Origin: Micropruina sonneratiae
Lineage (GTDB): Bacteria; Actinomycetota; Actinomycetes; Propionibacteriales; Propionibacteriaceae
Reading direction: 5' to 3'
DNA: 64,000 bases
NCBI RefSeq assembly: GCF_025972045.1
Contig: NZ_JAPDHX010000002.1
Coordinates: 62,001 to 126,000 of the forward strand
The translations under genes were made by a program, and so were the position numbers. Shown here one piece after another: positions 36,153 to 44,810 of the stretch (position 1 is the stretch's first letter; each line of letters opens with the position of its first letter). A model generated the notes under the pieces. It had not been told where the DNA came from and made no database searches. It worked only from the letters and a program-made list of their open reading frames with translations.

Positions 36153-39100
36153 CAGCGCACCTCATGATCGGTCAGCGGACCCCACAGCACGCGGGCGGCG
36201 GCGCAGGCGAGTGAGGTCTCGTCGGGTTGGTCGAGGTCGTCGGCGCCGACGGCGACCGCCAGCAGGTCCTCGACCCCGGGGTAGAACGTCGCCCACCCGT
36301 CCATGCCGGGGCCGCGGCGTGGGCGGTACGCCTTGTGCAGGTCGCGCAGTTGCGTCATCGGGTCGGCGCCGTCGGCGATCACCCGCCCGAGCTGCTGGCC
36401 GAAGAAGGCGGGCAGCGGCAGCGGGGCGTCCAGGCCGATGCGGTAGAGGCGCAGCCACCGATCGAGTACCGCGACGGCGACCTCGACCTCGGGGCCGCGC
36501 AGCTTCAGCGTCCAGTTGCGGCCGACGGACGCCGCCCGCCAGCCGCGTCCGGTCGCGGCGGTCAGCGCCAGCAGCTTCAGCCAGGTGCCGAGGCGGTGCC
36601 GGGGCTGGAGCTTGGAGTAGGTGGTGTCGAGGATCACGTCGTCGCGGGTCGATACCCGGCCGGTGAGCCGGACCGGGCCGCAGTCGAACGCCAGATCGTG
36701 ATGCGCCACCGGCTCGTCGAGGCCGATCGGCAGGTGGCGCACGATGGATTCGACGGTGCGCCGGACGTCGTCGAGCATCCGGTTGCCGAGCTGGCCGGGA
36801 GGCAGCTGGCCGCGCAACCATTCGGCCCCCACCGCGTCGTCGACGGGCCGGCCCGCGGCGACCAGCCCGAGCAACCGGTCACCCACCGCCCAGCTCTGCA
36901 ACCCGTCGAGCTCGATGGGGATCTCCTCGACGGGTTCGGGCGCGTCACCCAGGTTGAGACCGCAGCGAACCCGCAGGAACTGCTTCACGGGGTCGGCGAC
37001 CAGGCCGCTCACCTCATCGAGGGTCACTTCGCGCAGCGGCCCGGCCGGCGGAACGGCGAGGTCGGCGGCGAGGACACGGCGGGGCCCGACCAGGGCACGG
37101 GCCCCCCGCAGCCCGGCCGGGTCGTAGCTGCGCGGAGCGGACGCCTCGAACAGCTCCGGACTGAACGGCTGGAGCGGGTGCTGCTGTGGCTCGACCCCGG
37201 CCTCGGCGAGCACGTCGAGCAGGTCGGCCAGCGCCGCCGGCGGCGGCACCTTCTCGTTGGTCAGCGCCGAGCGGCCCTGGTGCACCAGCACTAGCGCCTG
37301 CCGGGCGGACGCCGCGGCGTCGGCCAGCACCTGCCGGCCCTGCGCCGGTGGGTCGGGCTCTCCCGGCCGCGGATCGTGCAGCATGAGATTGTCGCCGTCG
37401 CGCTCGGCACGGTGCGGGAAGACGCCGTCGTCGAGGCCGAGCACACACACCACGCGGTACGGGACACCGCGCAGGGACGCCAGCGAGCACACCGTCAGCG
37501 CCCCGTTGCCGTACGTCGACCGGGCCCGGCCACGCTCGAACTCGTCGGCCAGCAACGCCATCACCTCGGTGAGGCTCAGTTCGGCCTCGCCGGCGCCGCG
37601 CTCGGCCAGGTCGGCGAGCCGCAGCTGCGCGTCGGTGCGCTGCCAGGCGTCGTCGCCGGCGGCGAGGGTGAAGTCGTCGACCGCCTGCTGCAGCCGCTGC
37701 ACCCAGCCGGCGAGGGTGGTCGGGGTGTCGGCGAGGTTCGCCAGCAGGCCCAGCCGGGCCAGCAGCTCGGCCAGCCCGCCCAGCCCCGCCAGGTCGCCGT
37801 CCTGCACGTCGTGCAGCGGCAGCGTGGTGCCCACGATCGGCAGCCGCTCCTCGCTCAGGGCGACACCCAGCAGCATCCGCTGCAGGCCGGCCAGCCACGT
37901 GTTCTGCCGCACCTCGCCGAGCCCGTAGCGGGCGCGGTGCCGCGCGTTCAGCCCCCACCGGACCCCGGCGGCAGCGGCCAGCTGTACCAACCGCTCGAGG
38001 GTGTCGTCGTCGAAGCCGAATCGGGCCGCCACGGCCGGCCTGGCGCACAGGTCGATCACGTCGGCGGCCGTGGCGCGCGACTCGATGAGTCCCAGCACCT
38101 GGACCAGCGCGCCGAGCACCGGGTTCGACTCGGCGGAGCTCCGGTCGGCCACCTGCACCCGGAAGTCGTTGGCGGGGTGACGCCCGGGCACCTCGGGAGG
38201 CAGCCGGAACGACGCGGTGATCAGCGGGCCGGCCTCGGACAGGTCGGCGCAGCCGACCACGATGTGCCGAGGCTCCAGGGTGGGATCGGCTGCCAACAGT
38301 CCGGTGATGACGTCGCGGAGGATCTCGACCTGTCGCTCGGGCCCGTGCCCGGCGTGCACCTGCACGCTGCCGTCGGCGACCGGCGGGTCCGGCCGCTCAC
38401 CGGCGAGGCGCCGTTGCAGCCAGCCGAGGGTGCCGCCGGGTGAACCAGCCGGAACCAGCACGGTGTCGCTGGCCGCGCGGTTCAGCAGCGCCGTGCTCAC
38501 GCCCGCCTCGAACGCGCTCAGCCGGCTCGCCGGGTCGTCCTCGCCGGCGCGGGGCCAGGACGGCGCGGTCACCTGGCGCAGCGACACGTGCACGGCGCGG
38601 TGCTCGGCCAGCGCGGCGAACACCTCGACCCACCACGGCGACAGCGGGTCGGGCTCGACGACCGAGACCTGCGCCGGCAGGGACAGGGAGCCGGGATCGG
38701 AGCGCAACCGGGTCAGGAAGCTGCGCTGCGCGGCGACCGGGCTGGCATCGGCTGCCGCCAGCCGCCACAGGGCCGGCTGCCAGGCATCGAAACCGAGCGG
38801 GTCGCCGTTCTCGTCGGTATCGGAGCCGTTCTCCCACCCCTCGACCAGGGCGGGACGCCAGTGCAGGTAGCGATGGAACAGGCCGGCGATGCGGCGTCCG
38901 ACCCGATAGCTGTCGCGCGAGTTGGCCAGGTGCCGGCGCAGTTGGGCGAAGCCCGGCTGGTCGGTCGAGCCGATCAGCTCGAGCAGCCGCCAGGTGAGGC
39001 GCTGCGGGCTCCAGAACGCGGCCGGGTCGCCCAGGTCGCGCAGCAGGCCCGGCGGCGTGACGAAGGTGACCCCGGCGCACACCCCCTCGCCCGGGCGTCC

Positions 39101-39265
39101 GAGCCTGCGGGCCAGCTCGTTGGTGAGCCAGCGGCGCAGGTGCGGGTGCGGCGTGACGACCAGGTCGAGGGCGAACGGGTCGTCACGCGGGACGCCCAGC
39201 CGGGACGCCAGCTCGGCGGCCAGTGCCGTGGCGTCGGAGGAACGGTGAAGGAAGATGCCGGTCAT
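36152..39265 (-). CDS. recC: RecBCD enzyme subunit RecC
   Basis: A 1037-aa protein with inactive helicase-like and nuclease-like folds. The N-terminus MTGIFLHRSSDATALAAELA and the PHPHLRRWLTNELARRLG segment are typical RecC. Motifs such as VCVLGLDDGVFPHRAERDGDNL and DDVILDTTYSKLQPRHRLGTWLKLLAL match RecC as known in actinobacteria. RecC scans for Chi sites and splits the strands. The start is the ATG at 39265; the longer upstream frame enters the divergent uvrD2 region and is not used. It is 94 bp from the uvrD2 start. Confidence 0.93.
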   Translation of the reverse strand: MTGIFLHRSSDATALAAELASRLGVPRDDPFALDLVVTPHPHLRRWLTNELARRLGRPGEGVCAGVTFVTPPGLLRDLGDPAAFWSPQRLTWRLLELIGSTDQPGFAQLRRHLANSRDSYRVGRRIAGLFHRYLHWRPALVEGWENGSDTDENGDPLGFDAWQPALWRLAAADASPVAAQRSFLTRLRSDPGSLSLPAQVSVVEPDPLSPWWVEVFAALAEHRAVHVSLRQVTAPSWPRAGEDDPASRLSAFEAGVSTALLNRAASDTVLVPAGSPGGTLGWLQRRLAGERPDPPVADGSVQVHAGHGPERQVEILRDVITGLLAADPTLEPRHIVVGCADLSEAGPLITASFRLPPEVPGRHPANDFRVQVADRSSAESNPVLGALVQVLGLIESRATAADVIDLCARPAVAARFGFDDDTLERLVQLAAAAGVRWGLNARHRARYGLGEVRQNTWLAGLQRMLLGVALSEERLPIVGTTLPLHDVQDGDLAGLGGLAELLARLGLLANLADTPTTLAGWVQRLQQAVDDFTLAAGDDAWQRTDAQLRLADLAERGAGEAELSLTEVMALLADEFERGRARSTYGNGALTVCSLASLRGVPYRVVCVLGLDDGVFPHRAERDGDNLMLHDPRPGEPDPPAQGRQVLADAAASARQALVLVHQGRSALTNEKVPPPAALADLLDVLAEAGVEPQQHPLQPFSPELFEASAPRSYDPAGLRGARALVGPRRVLAADLAVPPAGPLREVTLDEVSGLVADPVKQFLRVRCGLNLGDAPEPVEEIPIELDGLQSWAVGDRLLGLVAAGRPVDDAVGAEWLRGQLPPGQLGNRMLDDVRRTVESIVRHLPIGLDEPVAHHDLAFDCGPVRLTGRVSTRDDVILDTTYSKLQPRHRLGTWLKLLALTAATGRGWRAASVGRNWTLKLRGPEVEVAVAVLDRWLRLYRIGLDAPLPLPAFFGQQLGRVIADGADPMTQLRDLHKAYRPRRGPGMDGWATFYPGVEDLLAVAVGADDLDQPDETSLACAAARVLWGPLTDHEVR

Positions 39266-39359
39266 GCTGGGCAACACCCTAGGGGCGGCCGCCGACGTTC
39301 TGGTCCAGCTCGGGCGCGGGGGCGAGCACAGACGAGCGCTGTCGGGCCCGGCGTTTACA

Positions 39360-41441
39360 GTGTCAGACGTGCCCGATTCCGACGCCCTGCTGGCCGCCCT
39401 CGATCCCGAGCAGCGCGAGGTCGCGAGCACCTTCGGGGTGCCGGTATGTGTCATCGCGGGTGCCGGAACCGGCAAGACCAGGGCCATCACGCACCGGATC
39501 GCCTACGGCTGCGCGACCGGGGCCTACGACCCGGCGGCGGTGCTGGCCGTCACCTTCACCACCCGGGCCGCCGGCGAGTTGCGCGGACGCCTGCGCGGCC
39601 TGGGGTTCCCGCGGGTGCAGGCCCGCACGTTCCACTCCGCGGCGCTGCGCCAGGCGCAGTACTTCTGGCCGACGGCGATGGGCCACGAGTTGCCCCGGGT
39701 CAGCGACGCCCGGGCCGCGATGATGGCCGAGGCCGCCGGACGCCTGCTCGGCCACCGCGCCGAGCCCGGCACCCTGCGCGACCTGCTCACCGAGGTGAGC
39801 TGGGCCAAGGTGAGCAACGTGCCACCCGCCGACTATGCCGAACTGGCCTCCGGGCAGGGCCGAGAGGTGGCCGCCGTCGACCCGGCGGGGGTCGCCCGCA
39901 TCTATGCCCGGTACGAGAAGGTGAAGGCTGACCGGGGCGTGATCGACTTCGACGACGTACTGCTGTGCACGGTGGCCCTGCTGTCGGACCATGACGACGT
40001 CCGGGCCCAGGTGCGCCGCACCTACCGGCACGTGGTGGTCGACGAGTACCAGGACGTCAGCCCCCTGCAGCAGTCGCTGCTGGAACTGTGGCTGGGCGAG
40101 CAACGCCCGGACCTGTGCGTGGTGGGCGACCCGGCCCAGACCATCCACTCCTTCGCCGGTGCCCGGGCCTCATACCTGACCGGCTTCGCCCGCCGCCACC
40201 CGGACGCCGCCGTGATCCGGCTGGTCCGCGACTACCGCTCCACCCAGCAGGTCGTCGACGTCGCCAACCGGGTGCTGCACTCGCGCGGGCGCGCCGAGGG
40301 CGTCCGGCTGGTCGCCCAGGGCGGTTCGGGCCCGCAGCCGCGCTACACCCAGTGCGCCACCGAGGCCGACGAGGCCGCCCACGTCGCGACCTGGCTGTCG
40401 GGGCTGATCACCGACGGCGTCCCGCCCGGAGAACTGGCGGTGCTGTACCGCATCCACGCCCAGTCGCCCGCCTACGAGGCTGCCCTGAGCAGTGCCGGGG
40501 TGCCCTTCACCCTGCGGTCGGCCGAGGGCTTCTTCGCCCGTCCCGAGGTGCGCAATGCCGTGATCGCGCTGCGGGGCCAGCAGCAGGCCGACACCGGGGG
40601 GCCGCTCGAGGCGGTCCGCGGCGTGCTGGCGGGCCAGGGCTGGACGACCGAGCCGCCCACCGGCCAGGGCCAGGCCCGCGAACGGTGGGAGTCGCTGGCC
40701 GCCCTGGTGGCGCTCGCGGAACAGTTCGTGGCCGACCGCCCGCACGCGTCGTTGGCCGACCTGCTCACCGAACTCGACGAGCGTGCCCGGGTCGAGCACG
40801 CCCCGGCCGGCGCCGGCGTGACGCTGTCCACGCTGCACGCCGCCAAGGGACTCGAGTGGGAGGGCGTGGCATTGGTCGGCGCCCAGGAGGGCACGTTGCC
40901 GTTCTCGCTGGCCCAGTCGCCCGAGCAGGTCGCAGAGGAACAGCGGCTGTTCTACGTCGGGATCACCCGCGCCAAGCGGCACCTGTCGATCTCATGGGCC
41001 TCATCCCGCAACGGCGGTGGCGGTCGGCGCAAGCCCTCCCGTTTCCTCGACGGGATCCGTCCCGACATCGGTGCGTCCCAGCCGGCCCGAGGTTCCAGGA
41101 AGTCGCGGGCCAGGGCCAAGCCGAACTGCCGGGTGTGCGGCGGCGCCCTGCAACCCGGCGCCGAGCTGAAACTCGGCCGGCACCTCGACTGCCCGTCCAG
41201 CTACGACGAACGCACCTGGGAGCTGCTGCGTGAATGGCGGCGCCAAGAGGCGGCAGCCGCCAATCTGCCGGCGTTTTGCGTGTTCACCGACGCGACCCTG
41301 ATGGCGATCGCCGAGCGGCGTCCGGCCGACACCGGCCAGCTGCTGGGCATCGCCGGCGTGGGACGCTCCAAGGTCGACAAGTACGGCGACGCCGTGTTCG
41401 CCATCCTCGGCGAGGAGTCGTCAGTCGCTCCACCCGGGTAG
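39360..41441 (+). CDS. uvrD2: UvrD2-type ATP-dependent DNA helicase with HRDC domain
   Basis: A 693-aa SF1A helicase: Walker A AGAGTGKT (33-40), VVVDEYQDVSPLQQ, GDPAQTIHSFAGA, LHAAKGLEWEGV and YVGITRAK. A cysteine module follows near 590: CRVC, then a HLDC pair 20 residues later in place of the usual CxxC, so the fourth zinc ligand may be His. A C-terminal HRDC domain (about 620-690) binds DNA. Mycobacterial UvrD2 has the same layout and is essential there. The start is a GTG at 39360 or 39369; the frame upstream overlaps the recC leader. The 3' end overlaps the convergent kinase by 21 bp. Confidence 0.9.
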   Translation: MSDVPDSDALLAALDPEQREVASTFGVPVCVIAGAGTGKTRAITHRIAYGCATGAYDPAAVLAVTFTTRAAGELRGRLRGLGFPRVQARTFHSAALRQAQYFWPTAMGHELPRVSDARAAMMAEAAGRLLGHRAEPGTLRDLLTEVSWAKVSNVPPADYAELASGQGREVAAVDPAGVARIYARYEKVKADRGVIDFDDVLLCTVALLSDHDDVRAQVRRTYRHVVVDEYQDVSPLQQSLLELWLGEQRPDLCVVGDPAQTIHSFAGARASYLTGFARRHPDAAVIRLVRDYRSTQQVVDVANRVLHSRGRAEGVRLVAQGGSGPQPRYTQCATEADEAAHVATWLSGLITDGVPPGELAVLYRIHAQSPAYEAALSSAGVPFTLRSAEGFFARPEVRNAVIALRGQQQADTGGPLEAVRGVLAGQGWTTEPPTGQGQARERWESLAALVALAEQFVADRPHASLADLLTELDERARVEHAPAGAGVTLSTLHAAKGLEWEGVALVGAQEGTLPFSLAQSPEQVAEEQRLFYVGITRAKRHLSISWASSRNGGGGRRKPSRFLDGIRPDIGASQPARGSRKSRARAKPNCRVCGGALQPGAELKLGRHLDCPSSYDERTWELLREWRRQEAAAANLPAFCVFTDATLMAIAERRPADTGQLLGIAGVGRSKVDKYGDAVFAILGEESSVAPPG

Positions 41442-42773
41442 GAACTCGGCGAGCACGTCGCGGAACCCGGCCGTGACGTCCAGCTGGGCGAGCACCGCGA
41501 TGCCGCCCAGCCAGACCCGGTGGATCAGCGCATACAGCGGCGGGATGGTGAGTTTCATGCCGACGCCGTCGCGGGTCGAGCTGCTGCGCACGTGCAAAAA
41601 CTGGGCCCGCATCCACTCACGGTCGAAGTGGAACTGCTCCGACCGGGCCGGCTCGACGAACGGGTCCAGGTAGCCGAGGAGTTCGTGGGCGTCCACTTCG
41701 CGGGCGATGAAGCCCTCCTCGGCGAGTCCGCGGGCCATCGCCGCGGCATCGTCGTCCATGGCCAGCCGGATCAGCCGGCCCATCGCCGGCGGCAGCCCCT
41801 GCGGGAGCCTGGCCACCAGGCCGAAGTCGACCACACCCAGCCGCCCGTCGGGAAGCACCAGGTAGTTGCCGGGATGCGGGTCCGCGTGCAGCAGTCCCGC
41901 ACGGGCCGGCCCGGCGAACAGGAAACGCGCGTAGGACAGGCCGATGCGGTTGCGTTCCGACTCGGGCTCGGACGCCGCGGCGGAGAGCTTGCGCCCGTCC
42001 AGCCAGTCGCTGATCAGTACCCGGCTGGTCGCGTCGTGCACCCGCGGCACGACGAACTCCGGATCGCCGGCGAAGGCGTCCGCGGCCCGGGACTGGTTGT
42101 CGGCCTCCAGGGTGTAGTCGACCTCCTCGGAGATCCGCTCGGCGAGTTCGCGGCTGAGCGTCACCACGTCGACGCCGCCGGCCAGCGGCGCCACCACCCC
42201 GGCCAGCCGTTCGATCTGCCGCAGGTCCGAGCGCAGCGCCCGGTCGGCCCCCGGGTACTGGATCTTCACCGCGACCGGCGTGCCGTCGGCGAGCACGCCG
42301 CGATGCACCTGGCCGATGGACGCCGCGGCTGCCGGCCGCAGGTCGATCGAGGCGAACCAGTCACGCCATCGAGGCCCGAGTTCGCTGCGCAGCACCGCCT
42401 GCACCCGCGAGGAGGGAAGTGGGGGAGCGGAGTCCTGAAGCTTGCCGAGCTGTTCCCGGTAGGGCTTGGCGATCTCCTCGGGCAGGAAGGCCTCGAACAT
42501 GCTGAGCGCCTGGCCGAACTTCATCGCCCCGCCCTTCAGTTCGCCCAGCACGCTGAACAACTGTTCGGCGGCCGCGGCCCGCAGCTGGGTGTCGACCTGG
42601 TCGGCGTCGGCGCCGAGCAGACGGCGTCCGAACCCGACGGCCTGCCGCCCGGCAGCTCCCAGGGGGAGTGACAGCATCCGTGAGGCGCGGGCGAACGACG
42701 AGGTGGGCACGGACCGGTCCTGCTCGGGCCCTTCCTCGCCGGACTGGTTCGGTTCAGGCTGGTCGGCGGTCAC
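41421..42773 (-). CDS. ABC1/UbiB (ADCK-like) atypical kinase family protein
   Basis: A 450-aa protein with the KxGQ motif (GGAMKFGQALS), the Ala-rich loop AAASIGQVH, VKIQYPG, the LLHADPHPGNYLVL catalytic loop and VVDFGLVARL (DFG). These proteins are atypical kinases/ATPases that support lipid or isoprenoid (quinone) synthesis. A gene of this family lies next to uvrD2 in mycobacteria as well. It starts at a GTG and overlaps the downstream ThiF-like gene and the convergent uvrD2. Confidence 0.87.
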   Translation of the reverse strand: MTADQPEPNQSGEEGPEQDRSVPTSSFARASRMLSLPLGAAGRQAVGFGRRLLGADADQVDTQLRAAAAEQLFSVLGELKGGAMKFGQALSMFEAFLPEEIAKPYREQLGKLQDSAPPLPSSRVQAVLRSELGPRWRDWFASIDLRPAAAASIGQVHRGVLADGTPVAVKIQYPGADRALRSDLRQIERLAGVVAPLAGGVDVVTLSRELAERISEEVDYTLEADNQSRAADAFAGDPEFVVPRVHDATSRVLISDWLDGRKLSAAASEPESERNRIGLSYARFLFAGPARAGLLHADPHPGNYLVLPDGRLGVVDFGLVARLPQGLPPAMGRLIRLAMDDDAAAMARGLAEEGFIAREVDAHELLGYLDPFVEPARSEQFHFDREWMRAQFLHVRSSSTRDGVGMKLTIPPLYALIHRVWLGGIAVLAQLDVTAGFRDVLAEFLPGWSD

Positions 42774-43731
42774 CGCCCCATTGTGCCAACCGTTCCCAGC
42801 GGACCGGATCGGCCCCCGTGCAGCCGCAGCCCGGGTGGGCCCTCAGCGGGCGGGCCCGCAGCGAGCCCTCTGCGTCGAGCTCCAGGGCGGTGCCCAGGGT
42901 GTCGGGGACGGCGCCGGCCAGCCAGGAGCGCACCTGCACCGCGGCGGTCGCCACCAGCCAGTGCAGCTCCGCGCCCTGCGGGGTGCGCGGCCGGGGCAGG
43001 CACAGCTGGGCGAGCAGTTGCGGCCACGCGGGGTCGCGCGCACTGCGATGCAGGTCCTCGCAGCGCAGGCATGCGGTCGCCCCGGGCACCACCAGTGGGC
43101 CGACCGCGACTCCCAGGTCGCTGCCCCGGACCACCAGATGCGGTGCGCCGCCGAGTTGGTGCAGCACGGAGCGGTCGGGTTCTGCCGCCTCGGTGGCGAC
43201 CACGATGAGAGCCGGTGCCCGGCCGGCACCGGCGAGCTGAGCGGCGTGGCTGAGCCGGCCCGGATGGCCGCTGCTCAACCGGTGCAGCTCCCGGGGCGGC
43301 GGGCCGGGCCAGACGAGCCGGATCGGGCCGGGCACGGCACCGAGCAGCACCCGGACCAGCATCAGGGTGAGGCGTCCACTGCCCACGACGCTCACCTCGG
43401 CCGGGTCGGACGCCGGCGCGGCCAGCAGCCCGGCCGCGTCCAGTCGTCGCAGCAGCCGGCGCAACCAGGCCTGCGCACCCGGTCCGGCCAGTTGCCGCAG
43501 CCGCTCGGTGGAGCTGCCCCGACGCAGGGCGCTCAGCACCTCGGGGGCGGTGCGCGGCGGGTCGGCCAGCACCAGCCCGGCGGGGGGTTCGAGCCCGAGT
43601 TGCAGGGCGCCGTCGGGCCTGGACAGCACGGGCAACGGTTGGCGCAGCCGCAGCAGTCGCTCAGTGCCTGGTTCGGACGGGCTGGCCACCACGCCATCGT
43701 GCCCGCCGCCGGTGGGTGCGGCCACGGTCAT
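42754..43731 (-). CDS. ThiF/MoeB-like adenylyltransferase-fold protein, divergent
   Basis: A protein of about 325 aa. It has a VVGSGRL-type Rossmann glycine motif near the middle, LIVVATEAAEP, a PGATACLRCEDLHR cysteine pair, and CGC near the C-terminus, a pattern of the ThiF/E1-like superfamily. The ATP-binding residues are partly degenerate, so it may be a scaffold, not an active adenylyltransferase. The N-terminus is uncertain: the frame is open to 43794, but that overlaps the terminator of the preceding gene. I use the ATG at 43731. It overlaps the kinase gene by 20 bp. Confidence 0.68.
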   Translation of the reverse strand: MTVAAPTGGGHDGVVASPSEPGTERLLRLRQPLPVLSRPDGALQLGLEPPAGLVLADPPRTAPEVLSALRRGSSTERLRQLAGPGAQAWLRRLLRRLDAAGLLAAPASDPAEVSVVGSGRLTLMLVRVLLGAVPGPIRLVWPGPPPRELHRLSSGHPGRLSHAAQLAGAGRAPALIVVATEAAEPDRSVLHQLGGAPHLVVRGSDLGVAVGPLVVPGATACLRCEDLHRSARDPAWPQLLAQLCLPRPRTPQGAELHWLVATAAVQVRSWLAGAVPDTLGTALELDAEGSLRARPLRAHPGCGCTGADPVRWERLAQWGGDRRPA

Positions 43732-43786
43732 CGGCGACGGGACAACACCCGGCCGGGACCGGACAACACCCCCAGGACAGCGAAAA

Positions 43787-43809
43787 CGCCGCACCCGACG
43801 GGTGCGGCG
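43787..43809 (-). terminator. rho-independent terminator of the DUF5679 gene
   Basis: CGCCGCACCC (43787-43796) and GGGTGCGGCG (43800-43809) form a perfect 10-bp stem with a 3-nt loop. On the leftward transcript it is followed by TTTTCG. It lies 12 nt after the stop. Confidence 0.88.
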
Positions 43810-43821
43810 CTCCGGTGTGGG

Positions 43822-43983
43822 TCAGGCCTTGGGCAGGAAGCGGGTCAGGTTCGTCCCACAAACGGGGCACTTGGCCTTGGCGATCCGGGTTCCCTTTGCG
43901 TTGACCGTCACGTCGCCGGTGGCGTCGCGGTGATCCTTGCACTTCACGCAGTAGAACGAACCGCTGTAGGTGTCGTCGGCCAC
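43822..43983 (-). CDS. small zinc-ribbon protein, DUF5679
   Basis: A 53-aa protein reading MADDTYSGSFYCVKCKD...CPVCGTNLTRFLPKA from a GTG at 43983, with AGGAGG 6 nt upstream. Two CxxC pairs (YCVKC and KCPVC) indicate a zinc ribbon, and the sequence matches the small DUF5679 family found near uvrD2 in actinobacteria. Function unknown. It has its own terminator. Confidence 0.85.
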   Translation of the reverse strand: MADDTYSGSFYCVKCKDHRDATGDVTVNAKGTRIAKAKCPVCGTNLTRFLPKA

Positions 43984-44249
43984 GTCATTCCTCCTATAGA
44001 TATGTGAGCGCTGGAGACAACCACAGCGCGTCTTGCCGGTTCAGCATACGGTACCGATCCCGGTGTCCTGCCCGTGGTCGCTGGCGTGCCGCCACGGCAT
44101 GGAAGCGGGGCCCCCACGGCGTCGTCCGCTTGCCTTCCCCTGCGAGCGGTGTGACCGGAGGGCCCCGTCGCTCAGACGGTAGTGGGGCCGCGGCCAGCCG
44201 GTCAACCAGTGCCCGGATTCTGTCACCGCCCGCGGTTAGTCTCATGGCC

Positions 44250-44780
44250 ATGGCAACGGAGGAGTACGTGGTGCGGCGTAGCGCGCGGCGACGCACCACG
44301 ATGGGTATCACGCGCGAAGCGGGCATGCTGGTGGTGCTTGTCCCCGAGCGGCTCACCCGCGCCCAGGAGCGCGAGCTCGTCCCGGGTTTCGTGTCGCGCT
44401 ACCTCGAGCGCGAGGCGTCCCGTCGCCCCCCGGCCGCGGACGCCGAGTTGACCGTTCGCGGACGGAGGCTGTTCGCCCGCTATCTGGCCGAGCCGGGGCG
44501 GGAGGTGCCCCGGCTGCAGGTCAGTTGGTCGTCGCGGCAGCGGCAACGCTGGGGCTCCTGCACGATCGCCACCGGCGAGATCCGGCTCTCCGATCGGCTG
44601 CGCTCCATGCCCGACTGGGTGGCCGACTACGTGCTGGTGCACGAGCTCACCCACCTGATCGAGACCGACCACACCACCAGGTTCCACGAGCTGGTGGCGC
44701 GATACCCCCAGGCCGAGCGGGCCAAGGGGTTCCTCGAGGGCTGGCTCAGCGCGCAGGGGCTGCAGCCCATGGAGTACTGA
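44250..44780 (+). CDS. YgjP-like (DUF45) zinc metallopeptidase-fold protein
   Basis: A 176-aa protein with the motif HELTHLIETDH (131-141), i.e. HExxH with a third His six residues on, and RQRWGSCT upstream, the DUF45/YgjP (M48-like) signature. An ATG two codons earlier (44244) is equally possible. Physiological substrate unknown. The same family lies close to uvrD2 in other actinobacteria. It converges on the DUF2342 gene. Confidence 0.87.
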   Translation: MATEEYVVRRSARRRTTMGITREAGMLVVLVPERLTRAQERELVPGFVSRYLEREASRRPPAADAELTVRGRRLFARYLAEPGREVPRLQVSWSSRQRQRWGSCTIATGEIRLSDRLRSMPDWVADYVLVHELTHLIETDHTTRFHELVARYPQAERAKGFLEGWLSAQGLQPMEY

Positions 44781-44810
44781 ACCGCCGCCCCACGGGGTAG
44801 TGCCGGCGCG

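Noticed and set aside
39266-39490. Long N-terminal extension of RecC
   Set aside because: It overlaps the divergent uvrD2 coding region and has antisense-like composition; MTGIFLHRSS is the typical RecC N-terminus.
43732-43794. Extended N-terminus for the ThiF-like protein
   Set aside because: The extension runs into the rho-independent terminator of the DUF5679 gene and lacks a ribosome site.
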